28,363 bases of DNA. Origin: Methanobacteriota archaeon. Lineage in GTDB: Archaea > Methanobacteriota > Methanobacteria > Methanobacteriales > Methanobacteriaceae. The notes beneath the pieces were generated by a model. It searched no databases, was not told the origin of the DNA, and saw nothing but the letters and a program-made list of their open reading frames with translations. A program made the translations under genes and the position numbers. This document shows, one piece after another, positions 1-6,892 of this stretch (its first letter is position 1; each line of letters begins with the position of its first letter). The stretch spans positions 1 to 28,363 of the forward strand of contig JAEZRD010000069.1 of assembly GCA_023440975.1 (NCBI GenBank). The letters run 5' to 3'.

Positions 1-2
1 TA

Positions 3-278
3 AATGATGAAGAGTTATTTGAATGGAAAATGAAACTTCAAAAGATCTATTCTCAATCTTTTAGTTGTGTTTTCCCAAGACATTGTAATCGTTTTGTAAT
101 TAAAAATACAATTAACCAAATTAAGAATGTTACTGAGGTTAAGATTATAGACGTATATGATGGTCCTCAAATTAAAGAAAAATTCATTAGTTTAACTTTT
201 GAAGTTAAAGCCTTAGATTTTGATGCTTTTGATTCTACTAAAGAATTGTTAGAAGGTTTTGGTGGAATTATTAGATAA
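3..278 (+). CDS. 3' end of an unidentified gene (FDX-ACB-like C terminus)
   Basis: The reading frame is open to the left edge of the window, so this is the last ~91 codons of a longer protein; the ATG at 30 is probably internal. The visible part reads like a ferredoxin-fold anticodon-binding (FDX-ACB) domain: a helix, then a strand with IIDVYDGPQI, then SLTFEV, and a final GGIIR. The DVY-G-x-I...SLTF pattern and the closing Gly-x-x-Arg are characteristic of that domain at the C terminus of PheRS-type proteins. Archaeal PheT as I know it lacks this domain, so I do not name the gene. The stop at 276 is followed by a long hairpin. The coding call is fairly safe; the family call is weak. Confidence 0.6.
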   Translation, partial: NDEELFEWKMKLQKIYSQSFSCVFPRHCNRFVIKNTINQIKNVTEVKIIDVYDGPQIKEKFISLTFEVKALDFDAFDSTKELLEGFGGIIR

Positions 279-286
279 TTATTATT

Positions 287-358
287 TTTTTAATTAACTC
301 TTAATATATAACGAACTAAAAAATATTTTAATAACAAAAAGTAAGAGTTAATCAAAAA
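287..358 (+). terminator. Long 3' hairpin after the first gene
   Basis: An 11-bp perfect inverted repeat, 293-303 against 342-352, is extended by an A-C mismatch and five further T-A pairs (287-291 with 354-358). The loop is about 38 nt. It begins 9 nt after the stop codon and includes T-runs on its left side. It could act as a terminator or mRNA 3'-end stabiliser for the upstream gene. The pairing is seen directly; the role is inference. Confidence 0.45.
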
Positions 359-529
359 TTGTTTAAACAAAAAAAATAATAATTAAATTAATAAAATAAC
401 AATTTTTAATAATAATTTAGTGTATTTAATGAAAAATATGAGTATTTTAATTATTAAAATGTATTTTAACCTGTTTAATAAATGATTTTTATAAAATTAT
501 AATTCGAATTAAGTTTTCATATATACCAT

Positions 530-596
530 AAGATTTATATAGTAGAATATACACAGTATCTTATAGTTACAAAAACTAACTAAAAGATTTATATAG
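530..596 (+). promoter_or_regulatory. Tandem TATA boxes upstream of cdc48
   Basis: The 13-mer AAGATTTATATAG occurs twice, at 530-542 and 584-596, 54 bp apart. Each copy holds the archaeal TATA element TTTATATA (534-541 and 588-595) preceded by purines like a BRE. An inverted pair, ATAAGAT (528-534) and ATCTTAT (558-564), overlaps the first box and could be an operator. Start sites about 25 nt downstream would give cdc48 a leader of roughly 180-240 nt, long for an archaeon. A weaker TATA-like element near 686-693 could serve as a closer promoter. The rest of 359-804 is AT-rich and I see no gene in it. Confidence 0.55.
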
Positions 597-804
597 ATAA
601 AAAATAAAAAAATCAAAGCATAATACTTTTTTTTAGATTAAATGTAACTAAAAATGAAATAATAAAAATTATTCAAATAACATACAATATAAATAAAAAT
701 AAAGAATAAATCAAAGTTTAAAAAATAAAAGAATAATAACAAAAATTAATTAAAATAAAAAAATATCATAATTACAAAGAAAAAAAGAAGAGGAGATGAA
801 AATA

Positions 805-3030
805 ATGGAAAACAACAACAATATCCAACAAGAAGAAGAAACCAAATTAAAAGTAGCCGAAGCAAGATCACAAAGAGATATAGGTAAAGGAATAGTCAGA
901 ATAGATCCTGAAACAATGGTTAAAATTGGAGTAACCGACGGTGAAATAATAGAAATTATTGGAGATAAAACCACCGCAGCAATGGTATTTTCTTCACAGA
1001 ATGAAATGAATTCTGGAATCATAAGAATGGACGGTACCACCCGTAAAAATTCTAAAGCATCCATTGGACAAGAAGTAATAATCCAAAAAGCAGATGCAAA
1101 AGAAGCTAAAAAAATTAAATTAGCCCCAATTGAACAACCTATAAGATTAGGTGGAGACATTAATGCCGCATTTAGAAACAAAGTAATGGTTCAAGGGGAC
1201 ATAATAATAACTGGATACAAACAACAAAGACAAAATGTAATGAGTAACAGTTTATTTGACGATATGTTCCGTGAAATGATGGAAATCCCAGCATTAGGGC
1301 AATTAAAATTAGCTGTAGTAAATACAAGCCCTCTTGGAGTAGTATACGTTGGACCAAATACTAAAATAGAAATGCAAGAAAATCCTGTAGATATATCCAA
1401 AATTGAAGGAATATCCAACTTAGTGGATGTAAGTTATGAAGATATTGGAGGTCTTAAAGAAGAAGTTAAAAAAGTAAGAGAAATGGTTGAAATCCCACTT
1501 AAAAGACCAGAAATATTTGATAAATTAGGAGTCACCCCTCCTAAAGGAATATTAATGTATGGACCTCCAGGAACAGGAAAAACATTACTAGCAAAAGCAG
1601 TTGCAAACGAAAGCGATGCACATTTCATAACAATTAATGGGCCTGAAATTATGAGTAAGTATGTAGGAGGATCTGAAGAAAATTTAAGAGGATTCTTTGA
1701 AGAAGCAGAAGAAAATGCACCTTCCATCATATTTATAGATGAATTAGATGCAATTGCCCCAAAAAGAGAAGAAACTCAAGGAGAAACTGAAAGACGTACA
1801 GTAGCACAATTATTAACTTTAATGGATGGTTTAAACTCACGTGGACAAGTAGTAGTAATAGGAGCAACTAATCGTCCAGATTCATTAGATCCTGCATTAA
1901 GAAGACCTGGAAGATTTGATAGAGAAATTGAAATAGGAATACCTGATGTAGAAGAAAGAAAAGAAATTCTTGAAATTCACACTAGATCTATGCCTTTAGG
2001 GGATGATGTTGATTTAGATGAATTTGCAGAATCTACCCATGGATTTGTAGGAGCAGATTTAGGTTCATTAGCAAAAGAAGCTGCAATGAGAGTAGTTAGA
2101 AGAATAATTCCTGAAATTAAAGAAGGAGAACCAATTCCTGAAGAAACTCTTAAAAAAATTATAGTTACAAAAGATGATTTTAAAGAAGCATTAAAAGAAA
2201 TTCAACCATCAGCATTAAGAGAAGTAATAGTACAAGTACCTGATGTAAAATGGGATGATATAGGAGGATTAGATGAAGCTAAACAAGAACTTAAAGAAGC
2301 AATTGAATGGCCTTTAAAATATCCTGAAAACTTTGAAAAATTTGGTATCAGACCTCCTAAAGGAACATTATTATATGGAATCCCAGGAACAGGAAAAACA
2401 TTACTAGCAAAAGCAGTTGCAAACGAAAGTGAAGCAAACTTCATATCAGTTAAAGGACCAGAATTATTATCTAAATGGGTAGGTGACTCTGAAAAAGGAA
2501 TAAGAGAAGTGTTTAAAAAAGCTAAACAAGCATCTCCAACTGTAATATTTTTCGATGAACTTGATTCAATTGCAAGTACTCGTGGAAATACTTTAGGAGA
2601 TTCTGGAGTTACTCAAAGAGTTGTAAACCAATTATTAACAGAAATAGATGGTATGGAAGAATTACATGATGTGGCCATAATTGCTGCTACAAACAGACCG
2701 GACATGATTGATCCTGGACTTATGAGACCTGGAAGATTTGATAGACATATTGAAGTAGGAACACCTAATGAAGAAGGTAGATTATCCATCTTCAAAGTAC
2801 ACACTAAAAATATGCCATTAGCTGATGATGTAAAATTAGATAAATTAGCTAAAAATACTGAAGGTTATGTTGGAGCAGATATTGAAGCAGTTTGTCGTGA
2901 AGCAGCAATGTTAACTTTAAGAGATAATATTGAATCTGATGAAGTACCAATGAAATATTTTGAAGAAGCAAAAGATAAGGTTAAACCCAAAAAAGAGAAT
3001 TCTGCAGATGAAATGATGCAATATAACTAA
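805..3030 (+). CDS. cdc48: CDC48/p97-type AAA+ ATPase (VAT)
   Basis: A double-ring AAA+ unfoldase of the CDC48/VAT family, which extracts and unfolds proteins using ATP, often for the proteasome. The order is the CDC48 N-terminal domain (about residues 15-190), D1 and D2. D1 has Walker A GPPGTGKT at 253-260 and Walker B DELD at 312-315. D2 has GIPGTGKT at 525-532, with Ile where Pro is usual, and DELD at 584-587. Both have the RPGRFDR arginine-finger region. The length, 741 aa, is normal for archaeal CDC48. The frame is open from an ATG at 796, but that ATG abuts the Shine-Dalgarno AGGAGATGA (791-799). The ATG at 805 is spaced correctly, so I start there. The last residues are Gln-Tyr-Asn, a near-HbYX tail. 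Transcribed alone. Confidence 0.97.
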   Translation: MENNNNIQQEEETKLKVAEARSQRDIGKGIVRIDPETMVKIGVTDGEIIEIIGDKTTAAMVFSSQNEMNSGIIRMDGTTRKNSKASIGQEVIIQKADAKEAKKIKLAPIEQPIRLGGDINAAFRNKVMVQGDIIITGYKQQRQNVMSNSLFDDMFREMMEIPALGQLKLAVVNTSPLGVVYVGPNTKIEMQENPVDISKIEGISNLVDVSYEDIGGLKEEVKKVREMVEIPLKRPEIFDKLGVTPPKGILMYGPPGTGKTLLAKAVANESDAHFITINGPEIMSKYVGGSEENLRGFFEEAEENAPSIIFIDELDAIAPKREETQGETERRTVAQLLTLMDGLNSRGQVVVIGATNRPDSLDPALRRPGRFDREIEIGIPDVEERKEILEIHTRSMPLGDDVDLDEFAESTHGFVGADLGSLAKEAAMRVVRRIIPEIKEGEPIPEETLKKIIVTKDDFKEALKEIQPSALREVIVQVPDVKWDDIGGLDEAKQELKEAIEWPLKYPENFEKFGIRPPKGTLLYGIPGTGKTLLAKAVANESEANFISVKGPELLSKWVGDSEKGIREVFKKAKQASPTVIFFDELDSIASTRGNTLGDSGVTQRVVNQLLTEIDGMEELHDVAIIAATNRPDMIDPGLMRPGRFDRHIEVGTPNEEGRLSIFKVHTKNMPLADDVKLDKLAKNTEGYVGADIEAVCREAAMLTLRDNIESDEVPMKYFEEAKDKVKPKKENSADEMMQYN

Positions 3031-3158
3031 ATTCAATAAATAACTTGAAGTGGAGGTGTCAAAAATCATAACAATCAAAAATTTTTATTAAATATAAATC
3101 ATTTTTATCCTCTTAAATTAAAATTATACGTTTAATGGAATAAACACGTGATAAAATT

Positions 3159-3239
3159 ATTGTAAGAAGAGTTAAAAGAAAGTTTTTCTAAATTTCCTAA
3201 GATTCAATTAAAACTTCTTTTTCTTCTTGCAATTTTTTT
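3159..3239 (+). terminator. Long structured hairpin with T-tail between cdc48 and marker 8
   Basis: ATTGTAAGAAGA (3159-3170) pairs with TCTTCTTGCAAT (3222-3233), with one G-U wobble. After a 3-nt bulge, 3174-3180 pairs with 3215-3221, and after a 1-nt bulge 3182-3186 pairs with 3210-3214. That gives about 24 base pairs around a ~23-nt loop, followed at once by T7 (3233-3239). The shape is that of an intrinsic terminator or the 3' end of a small RNA, about 130 nt after the cdc48 stop. In the rest of this intergenic stretch (3031-3342) there is an orphan GGAGGTG at 3052-3058 with no convincing ORF behind it, and the marker 8 promoter region. Confidence 0.45.
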
Positions 3240-3342
3240 AAAAAATTAGAATAATACTTTTTTTAAATTATATATTATCAATAACAATTTAATTAAACCT
3301 AAAAGTTAAATAGTATATTAATTACAAACAGGAAATGAAAAA

Positions 3343-4176
3343 ATGGACGAACACATTATAGAAGCAATAGGAAAAGCAAAAATAGTAATAAAAGATGGAA
3401 AAGTTGTAGAAGTAGGAGAACCCGAAATAGATTATTGCCCATTATTCCACAAACACCGAAACATGGAAACCTTAACAAAAGAAGCAATAAAAGATAATAT
3501 AGAATTTCGTATAAAAGATTTTGGAATGTGTACCCCACAAAGAGAAATAAAAATGAAAGATTTCCTATCATTTGGAATATCTGAAACAATATCAACATTA
3601 CTTAAAGAAAATATTATTGATTGTGCTATAATGGTATGTGAAGGATGCGGAACTGTAATAATTGATGATTCTGAAACTGCCCAAGGAGTAGGAGGACGAG
3701 TATCTGGACTTGTTAAAACTTCACCTATACCTGAAATTATCGAAAAGATAGGTAAAGATAAAGTAATTAATCCAGAAAATGCAGCAGTACAACAAGTAAA
3801 AGGAATAGAATTAGCAATAGATGAAGGATATAAAAATATTGCAGTAACAGTTGCAGGAACTAAAGATTTAAACGAAATTAACAAAATTAACAACTCTATT
3901 GAAGATGTTAACATATATGTATTTGGAGTACATACTACTGGACTAAGTGAAGAAGATGCAATAGAATTAATAAATAATTGTGATGTTATAACAGCTTGTG
4001 CATCTAAATATGTTTGGGAAATATGTGAAAAAGAAGCTATTTTTAAAGTAGGAGAATCTATACCAATATATGCAATGACTCCCAAAGGTAAAGAATTTAT
4101 GGAATTAAGATTAGAAAAAATTGGTGGAAAACAACCTAAAAAAGATAACCCTAAACATCCCCAACCATTAATCTAA
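3343..4176 (+). CDS. Methanogenesis marker protein 8 (DUF2099)
   Basis: A soluble 277-residue protein that I recognise as the DUF2099 / methanogenesis marker 8 family, found throughout methanogens. Its biochemical role was not firmly assigned as far as I know; association with methyl-CoM reductase biogenesis or cofactor chemistry is a common idea, not shown here. Cysteines are concentrated in the N-terminal half: C32, C63 (in GMCTPQRE), C94, C99 and C102 (CEGCG), a pattern that could bind a metal or cluster. A second group lies near the C terminus (CDVITACAS...EIC). The start has a modest upstream AGGAAATGA. The gene stands alone, convergent with the CBS protein. Confidence 0.8.
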   Translation: MDEHIIEAIGKAKIVIKDGKVVEVGEPEIDYCPLFHKHRNMETLTKEAIKDNIEFRIKDFGMCTPQREIKMKDFLSFGISETISTLLKENIIDCAIMVCEGCGTVIIDDSETAQGVGGRVSGLVKTSPIPEIIEKIGKDKVINPENAAVQQVKGIELAIDEGYKNIAVTVAGTKDLNEINKINNSIEDVNIYVFGVHTTGLSEEDAIELINNCDVITACASKYVWEICEKEAIFKVGESIPIYAMTPKGKEFMELRLEKIGGKQPKKDNPKHPQPLI

Positions 4177-4201
4177 AAAAAATTTAAATAAAAAACAATT
4201 T

Positions 4202-4239
4202 GTGCAGTACAGTAAATTATAAATTTTCTGCTACTGCAC
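4202..4239 (-). terminator. Intrinsic-type terminator overlapping the end of the CBS gene
   Basis: GTGCAGTA (4202-4209) pairs with TACTGCAC (4232-4239). The stem continues with CAG/CTG (4210-4212 with 4228-4230, one bulged C) and AAATT/AATTT (4214-4218 with 4222-4226), closing on a 3-nt loop: about 16 bp in 38 nt. On the minus strand the stem is followed by GTTTTTTATTT and a second T-run, so it looks like a terminator for the CBS gene, whose stop codon (4217-4219) lies inside the stem. Marker 8 converges from the other side, so it may serve both. Confidence 0.6.
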
Positions 4240-4594
4240 GAATAATACAACTTTGAGTAATAAGACCCACTAATTCATTATTTTTTACCACAGGAATTCT
4301 TTGATAACCTGTTTTAGCCATCAAAATACTAATATCTTTGATAGAAGTATTTTTATCAACAGTACATAATTCTTTACTCATTAAATCTTCAACTTTTAAG
4401 CCCATAGCTTCATTACCCGCTAATAAAATATCCCTATGAGTTATAAGACCTACTAATTTTTTTCCTTCCAAAACAGGGACCCCTCCAATATTCGCCCTTA
4501 ACATTTTAAGTTTTGCTGCAGCAACTAAATCAGAAGGTTCAGAGTATGTGACATTACACAACATAATATCTTTAGCAGTTAAATTTTTAATCAT
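4217..4594 (-). CDS. Two-CBS-domain protein
   Basis: A stand-alone pair of CBS domains (125 aa), a module that binds adenine nucleotides or SAM and senses energy or metabolite state. The first repeat covers about residues 8-60 (DIM...SDLVAAAKLKM...GGVPVLE...LVGLITHRDIL) and the second about 68-122 (DLMSKELCTVDKN...QRIPVVKN...LVGLITQSCII). No catalytic domain is attached, so it probably regulates a partner; which one is not visible. There is no Shine-Dalgarno before the ATG at 4594, and a TATA element lies 26 nt upstream, so the mRNA is probably leaderless. It runs convergent to marker 8 and divergent from thiC. Confidence 0.9.
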   Translation of the reverse strand: MIKNLTAKDIMLCNVTYSEPSDLVAAAKLKMLRANIGGVPVLEGKKLVGLITHRDILLAGNEAMGLKVEDLMSKELCTVDKNTSIKDISILMAKTGYQRIPVVKNNELVGLITQSCIIRAVAENL

Positions 4595-4615
4595 ATTTTA
4601 TATGAAGTATAAACG

Positions 4616-4625
4616 CATATATTAA
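4616..4625 (-). promoter_or_regulatory. TATA box of the CBS gene (leaderless)
   Basis: On the minus strand the element reads TTAATATATG, centred 26 nt before the ATG at 4594. That is the normal distance from an archaeal TATA box to the transcription start, so transcription would begin at or beside the start codon. The absence of any GGAGG-like site supports this. Confidence 0.5.
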
Positions 4626-4690
4626 TAATAGAGAATAGAAAAAAATTCTTATTTAATAATTGTTTTTTAAAAAATTTCGAGGGATTATAA

Positions 4691-5965
4691 TTGACTCAGA
4701 TGGAAGATGCAAAAAAAGGCAATATTACTCCAGAAATGGAAAAAATTAGTAAAAAAGAAAATATTAATATTGAAAAATTAGTTAATAAAGTTGCTGAAGG
4801 TAAAATAGTAATACCAAAAAATATTAACAGAGAAACAGAAGTTTGCGGAATAGGTGAAGGATTAACTACTAAAATTAATGCAAATATAGGTTCCAGCAGC
4901 AAAATAGAAGATATAGATTTAGAATTAAATAAAGCAAAATTATGTGTAGAATATGGAGCAGATGCATTGATGGACTTAAGCACTGGTCCTGAATTAAATA
5001 AATTCCGAAAAGAAATAATTAAAAGCGCGAATATACCTATAGGCACTGTTCCAATTTATGAAGCAGGAGTTATAACTCTTAATAAGGGAAAAGAAATAGT
5101 GGATATGGATGAGGATGACATTTTTAAAGCAATAGAAAATCAAGCAAAAGAAGGAATTGATTTCATGACTCTTCATTGTGGAATTACTAAAGATTTAGTG
5201 AAAAAAATACAAGCCGAAAAAAGAGTTATGGGTATTGTGAGTCGTGGTGGAACATTCTTAGCTTCTTGGATTTTACATAATGATGAAGAAAATCCTTTAT
5301 ACTCAAATTATGATTATTTACTTGAAATAGCTAAAGATTATGATATTACCTTAAGTTTAGGAGACGGATTACGACCAGGATGCTTATCTGATGCTAGTGA
5401 CATTCCACAAATTCAAGAACTTGTAACTCTTGGAACTTTAGTAAAAAAAGCTCAAAAAGCATCAGTTCAAACAATGGTAGAAGGACCAGGACATATGCCT
5501 TTAAATCAGATTAAATCTAATATGGAAATACAAAAAACATTATGTAATGGAGCCCCATTTTATGTATTGGGCCCAATTGTAACAGATTTAGCTCCAGGTT
5601 ATGATCACATTACATCTGCAATAGGAGGAGCAATAGCTGCATCTTCAGGAGCTGATTTTTTATGTTATGTTACCCCTGCTGAACATTTAAGTTTACCTGG
5701 ATTAGAAGATGTTAAAGAAGGAATAATTGCATCAAAAATAGCAGCACAAGCAGGTGATATTGCATTAGGTTTAGATAATGCATGGGATAAAGAAAAAGAA
5801 ATGTCTAAAGCTAGAAAAAATTTCGATTGGGAAAAACAATTTGATTTAGCTTTTGATAGTTCAAAACCAAGAAAATATCGGGACAAATGTGAATTAGATG
5901 ATAATGAAATGTGTGCAATGTGTGGAGAATATTGTTCTGTAAAAATAGCTAAAAATGATTTTTAA
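4691..5965 (+). CDS. thiC: Phosphomethylpyrimidine synthase ThiC
   Basis: ThiC is a radical SAM enzyme that rearranges aminoimidazole ribotide (AIR) to hydroxymethylpyrimidine phosphate, the pyrimidine half of thiamine. This is the short archaeal/anaerobe form (424 aa) without the plant/proteobacterial N-terminal domain. Family blocks visible are NANIGSSS, DLSTGP, GTVPIYEAG, THCGI, GIVSRGG, LGDGLRPGC, MVEGPGHMP, APFYVLGPIVTDLAPGYDHITSAIGGA and CYVTPAEH. The C-terminal cluster site is CAMCGEYC (CX2CX3C), one residue tighter than the CX2CX4C of E. coli-type ThiC. The start is TTG at 4691, supported by GAGGG at 4680-4684 and by the family N terminus MTQMEDA. No TPP riboswitch is apparent upstream. 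It appears monocistronic. Confidence 0.96.
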   Translation: MTQMEDAKKGNITPEMEKISKKENINIEKLVNKVAEGKIVIPKNINRETEVCGIGEGLTTKINANIGSSSKIEDIDLELNKAKLCVEYGADALMDLSTGPELNKFRKEIIKSANIPIGTVPIYEAGVITLNKGKEIVDMDEDDIFKAIENQAKEGIDFMTLHCGITKDLVKKIQAEKRVMGIVSRGGTFLASWILHNDEENPLYSNYDYLLEIAKDYDITLSLGDGLRPGCLSDASDIPQIQELVTLGTLVKKAQKASVQTMVEGPGHMPLNQIKSNMEIQKTLCNGAPFYVLGPIVTDLAPGYDHITSAIGGAIAASSGADFLCYVTPAEHLSLPGLEDVKEGIIASKIAAQAGDIALGLDNAWDKEKEMSKARKNFDWEKQFDLAFDSSKPRKYRDKCELDDNEMCAMCGEYCSVKIAKNDF

Positions 5966-6070
5966 TTTATTATATTAACTATATCATTTTTTTAATTAAT
6001 ACAATATAGTAAAAAAAGATAAATGAAATAAAAACAAAAAATTAAATAATAATTTTAGAGGTGAATGCTT

Positions 6071-6352
6071 ATGAATTTAGAACATGTAGATGGCGAAAAT
6101 AAAGGTAATATTTTATTATTTGCTTTAAGTACTTGTGGTTGGTGTGCAAAAACCCGAAAATTACTTGAAGAGTTAAAAGTAGAATATGATTATATTTATG
6201 TGGATTTAACTCAAGGAGAAGAAAGAAACGAAGCAGTTCATGAACTCCAAAAATATAATGAAGCTATTTCATTCCCAACATTAGTTTATAATCAAGAAGA
6301 TGTTATAATTGGTTATAAAGTTGAAGAAATTACTGAACTGATAAATGAATAA
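6071..6352 (+). CDS. Glutaredoxin/thioredoxin-like protein
   Basis: A small thioredoxin-fold disulfide carrier (93 aa). Strand LLFALST leads into the redox motif C22-G-W-C25. The usual helix follows, then a strand (DYIYVDL) and the cis-proline loop FPTLVYN. The CGWC motif is intermediate between glutaredoxin and thioredoxin. The frame opens at an ATG at 6065, but the Shine-Dalgarno AGAGGTGA (6057-6064) abuts it and fits the ATG at 6071, which I choose. The FTR-rubredoxin gene follows 54 bp downstream on the same strand, so this protein is the obvious candidate partner of that reductase. That pairing is inferred from position. Confidence 0.85.
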   Translation: MNLEHVDGENKGNILLFALSTCGWCAKTRKLLEELKVEYDYIYVDLTQGEERNEAVHELQKYNEAISFPTLVYNQEDVIIGYKVEEITELINE

Positions 6353-6406
6353 ATTATAATCATATTTATTTGAAATAAATATTTTTTTAAAAAGGAGAAT
6401 AGAAAC

Positions 6407-6877
6407 ATGCCAAATTATGAAGAATTTAAAAAAGAAACAGAATCAACTGGATACTTCATAAACCCAGATAAAGAATTTGTAGAAGGATTACTTAAAAATA
6501 TTGAAGTAAACAAAGAACGATATGGTTATGGTGCTTGTCCGTGTAGATTAGCTAGTGGAGATAAAGATAAAGATTTAGACTTAATTTGTCCATGTGATTA
6601 TAGAGATATTGACCTTGATGAATATGGATCATGTTTTTGTGCATTATATGTAAGTAAAAATATATCTGAAGGTAAAAAAACTGCAGAATCTATTCCAGAT
6701 AGAAGATTAAATGAATTAAACAAGAAGGATGAACCTAAAGATGAATCTAAAATCTTAAATCTTAAGTATCCAATTTGGAGATGTAAAGTTTGTGGATATT
6801 TATGCAGTAGAGAAAATCCTCCAGAAATTTGTCCAATTTGTAAAGCCGAAGCTTCTAGATTTGAAAAAATATTATAG
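6407..6877 (+). CDS. Ferredoxin:disulfide reductase, FTR catalytic chain fused to rubredoxin
   Basis: Reduces disulfides with electrons from ferredoxin through a 4Fe-4S cluster. Residues 1-100 form the ferredoxin-thioredoxin reductase catalytic chain with its three Cys pairs: CPC at 44-46, CPC at 61-63 and CFC at 76-78. Plant and cyanobacterial FTR have CHC at the third pair; here the His is Phe77. Residues 123-150 form a rubredoxin-like domain with C126/C129 and C142/C145 plus an extra C133. A similar FTR-rubredoxin protein has been characterised from Methanosarcina acetivorans, as I recall. No variable (alpha) chain gene is nearby. Shine-Dalgarno AAAGGAG precedes the ATG. It sits between the glutaredoxin-like gene and the ligase. 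Confidence 0.9.
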   Translation: MPNYEEFKKETESTGYFINPDKEFVEGLLKNIEVNKERYGYGACPCRLASGDKDKDLDLICPCDYRDIDLDEYGSCFCALYVSKNISEGKKTAESIPDRRLNELNKKDEPKDESKILNLKYPIWRCKVCGYLCSRENPPEICPICKAEASRFEKIL

Positions 6878-6892
6878 AGGAATTTAATTAAA

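Noticed and set aside
750..1181. Antisense 143-codon frame over the start of cdc48
   Set aside because: Low-complexity hydrophobic sequence, no ribosome binding site, and it lies wholly opposite conserved CDC48 codons.
3050..3091. GTG mini-ORF of 13 residues behind a GGAGGTG sequence
   Set aside because: Too short and without any recognisable feature; the ribosome-binding-like site may be chance.
3432..4085. Antisense 217-codon open frame across marker protein 8
   Set aside because: The protein is Ser/Ile-rich with no family features; it is a by-product of the A-ending codons of the real gene on the other strand.
4595..4690. TPP riboswitch before thiC
   Set aside because: The 96-bp AT-rich gap is too short to hold the riboswitch together with the divergent promoter, and none of the conserved THI-box sequence is visible.
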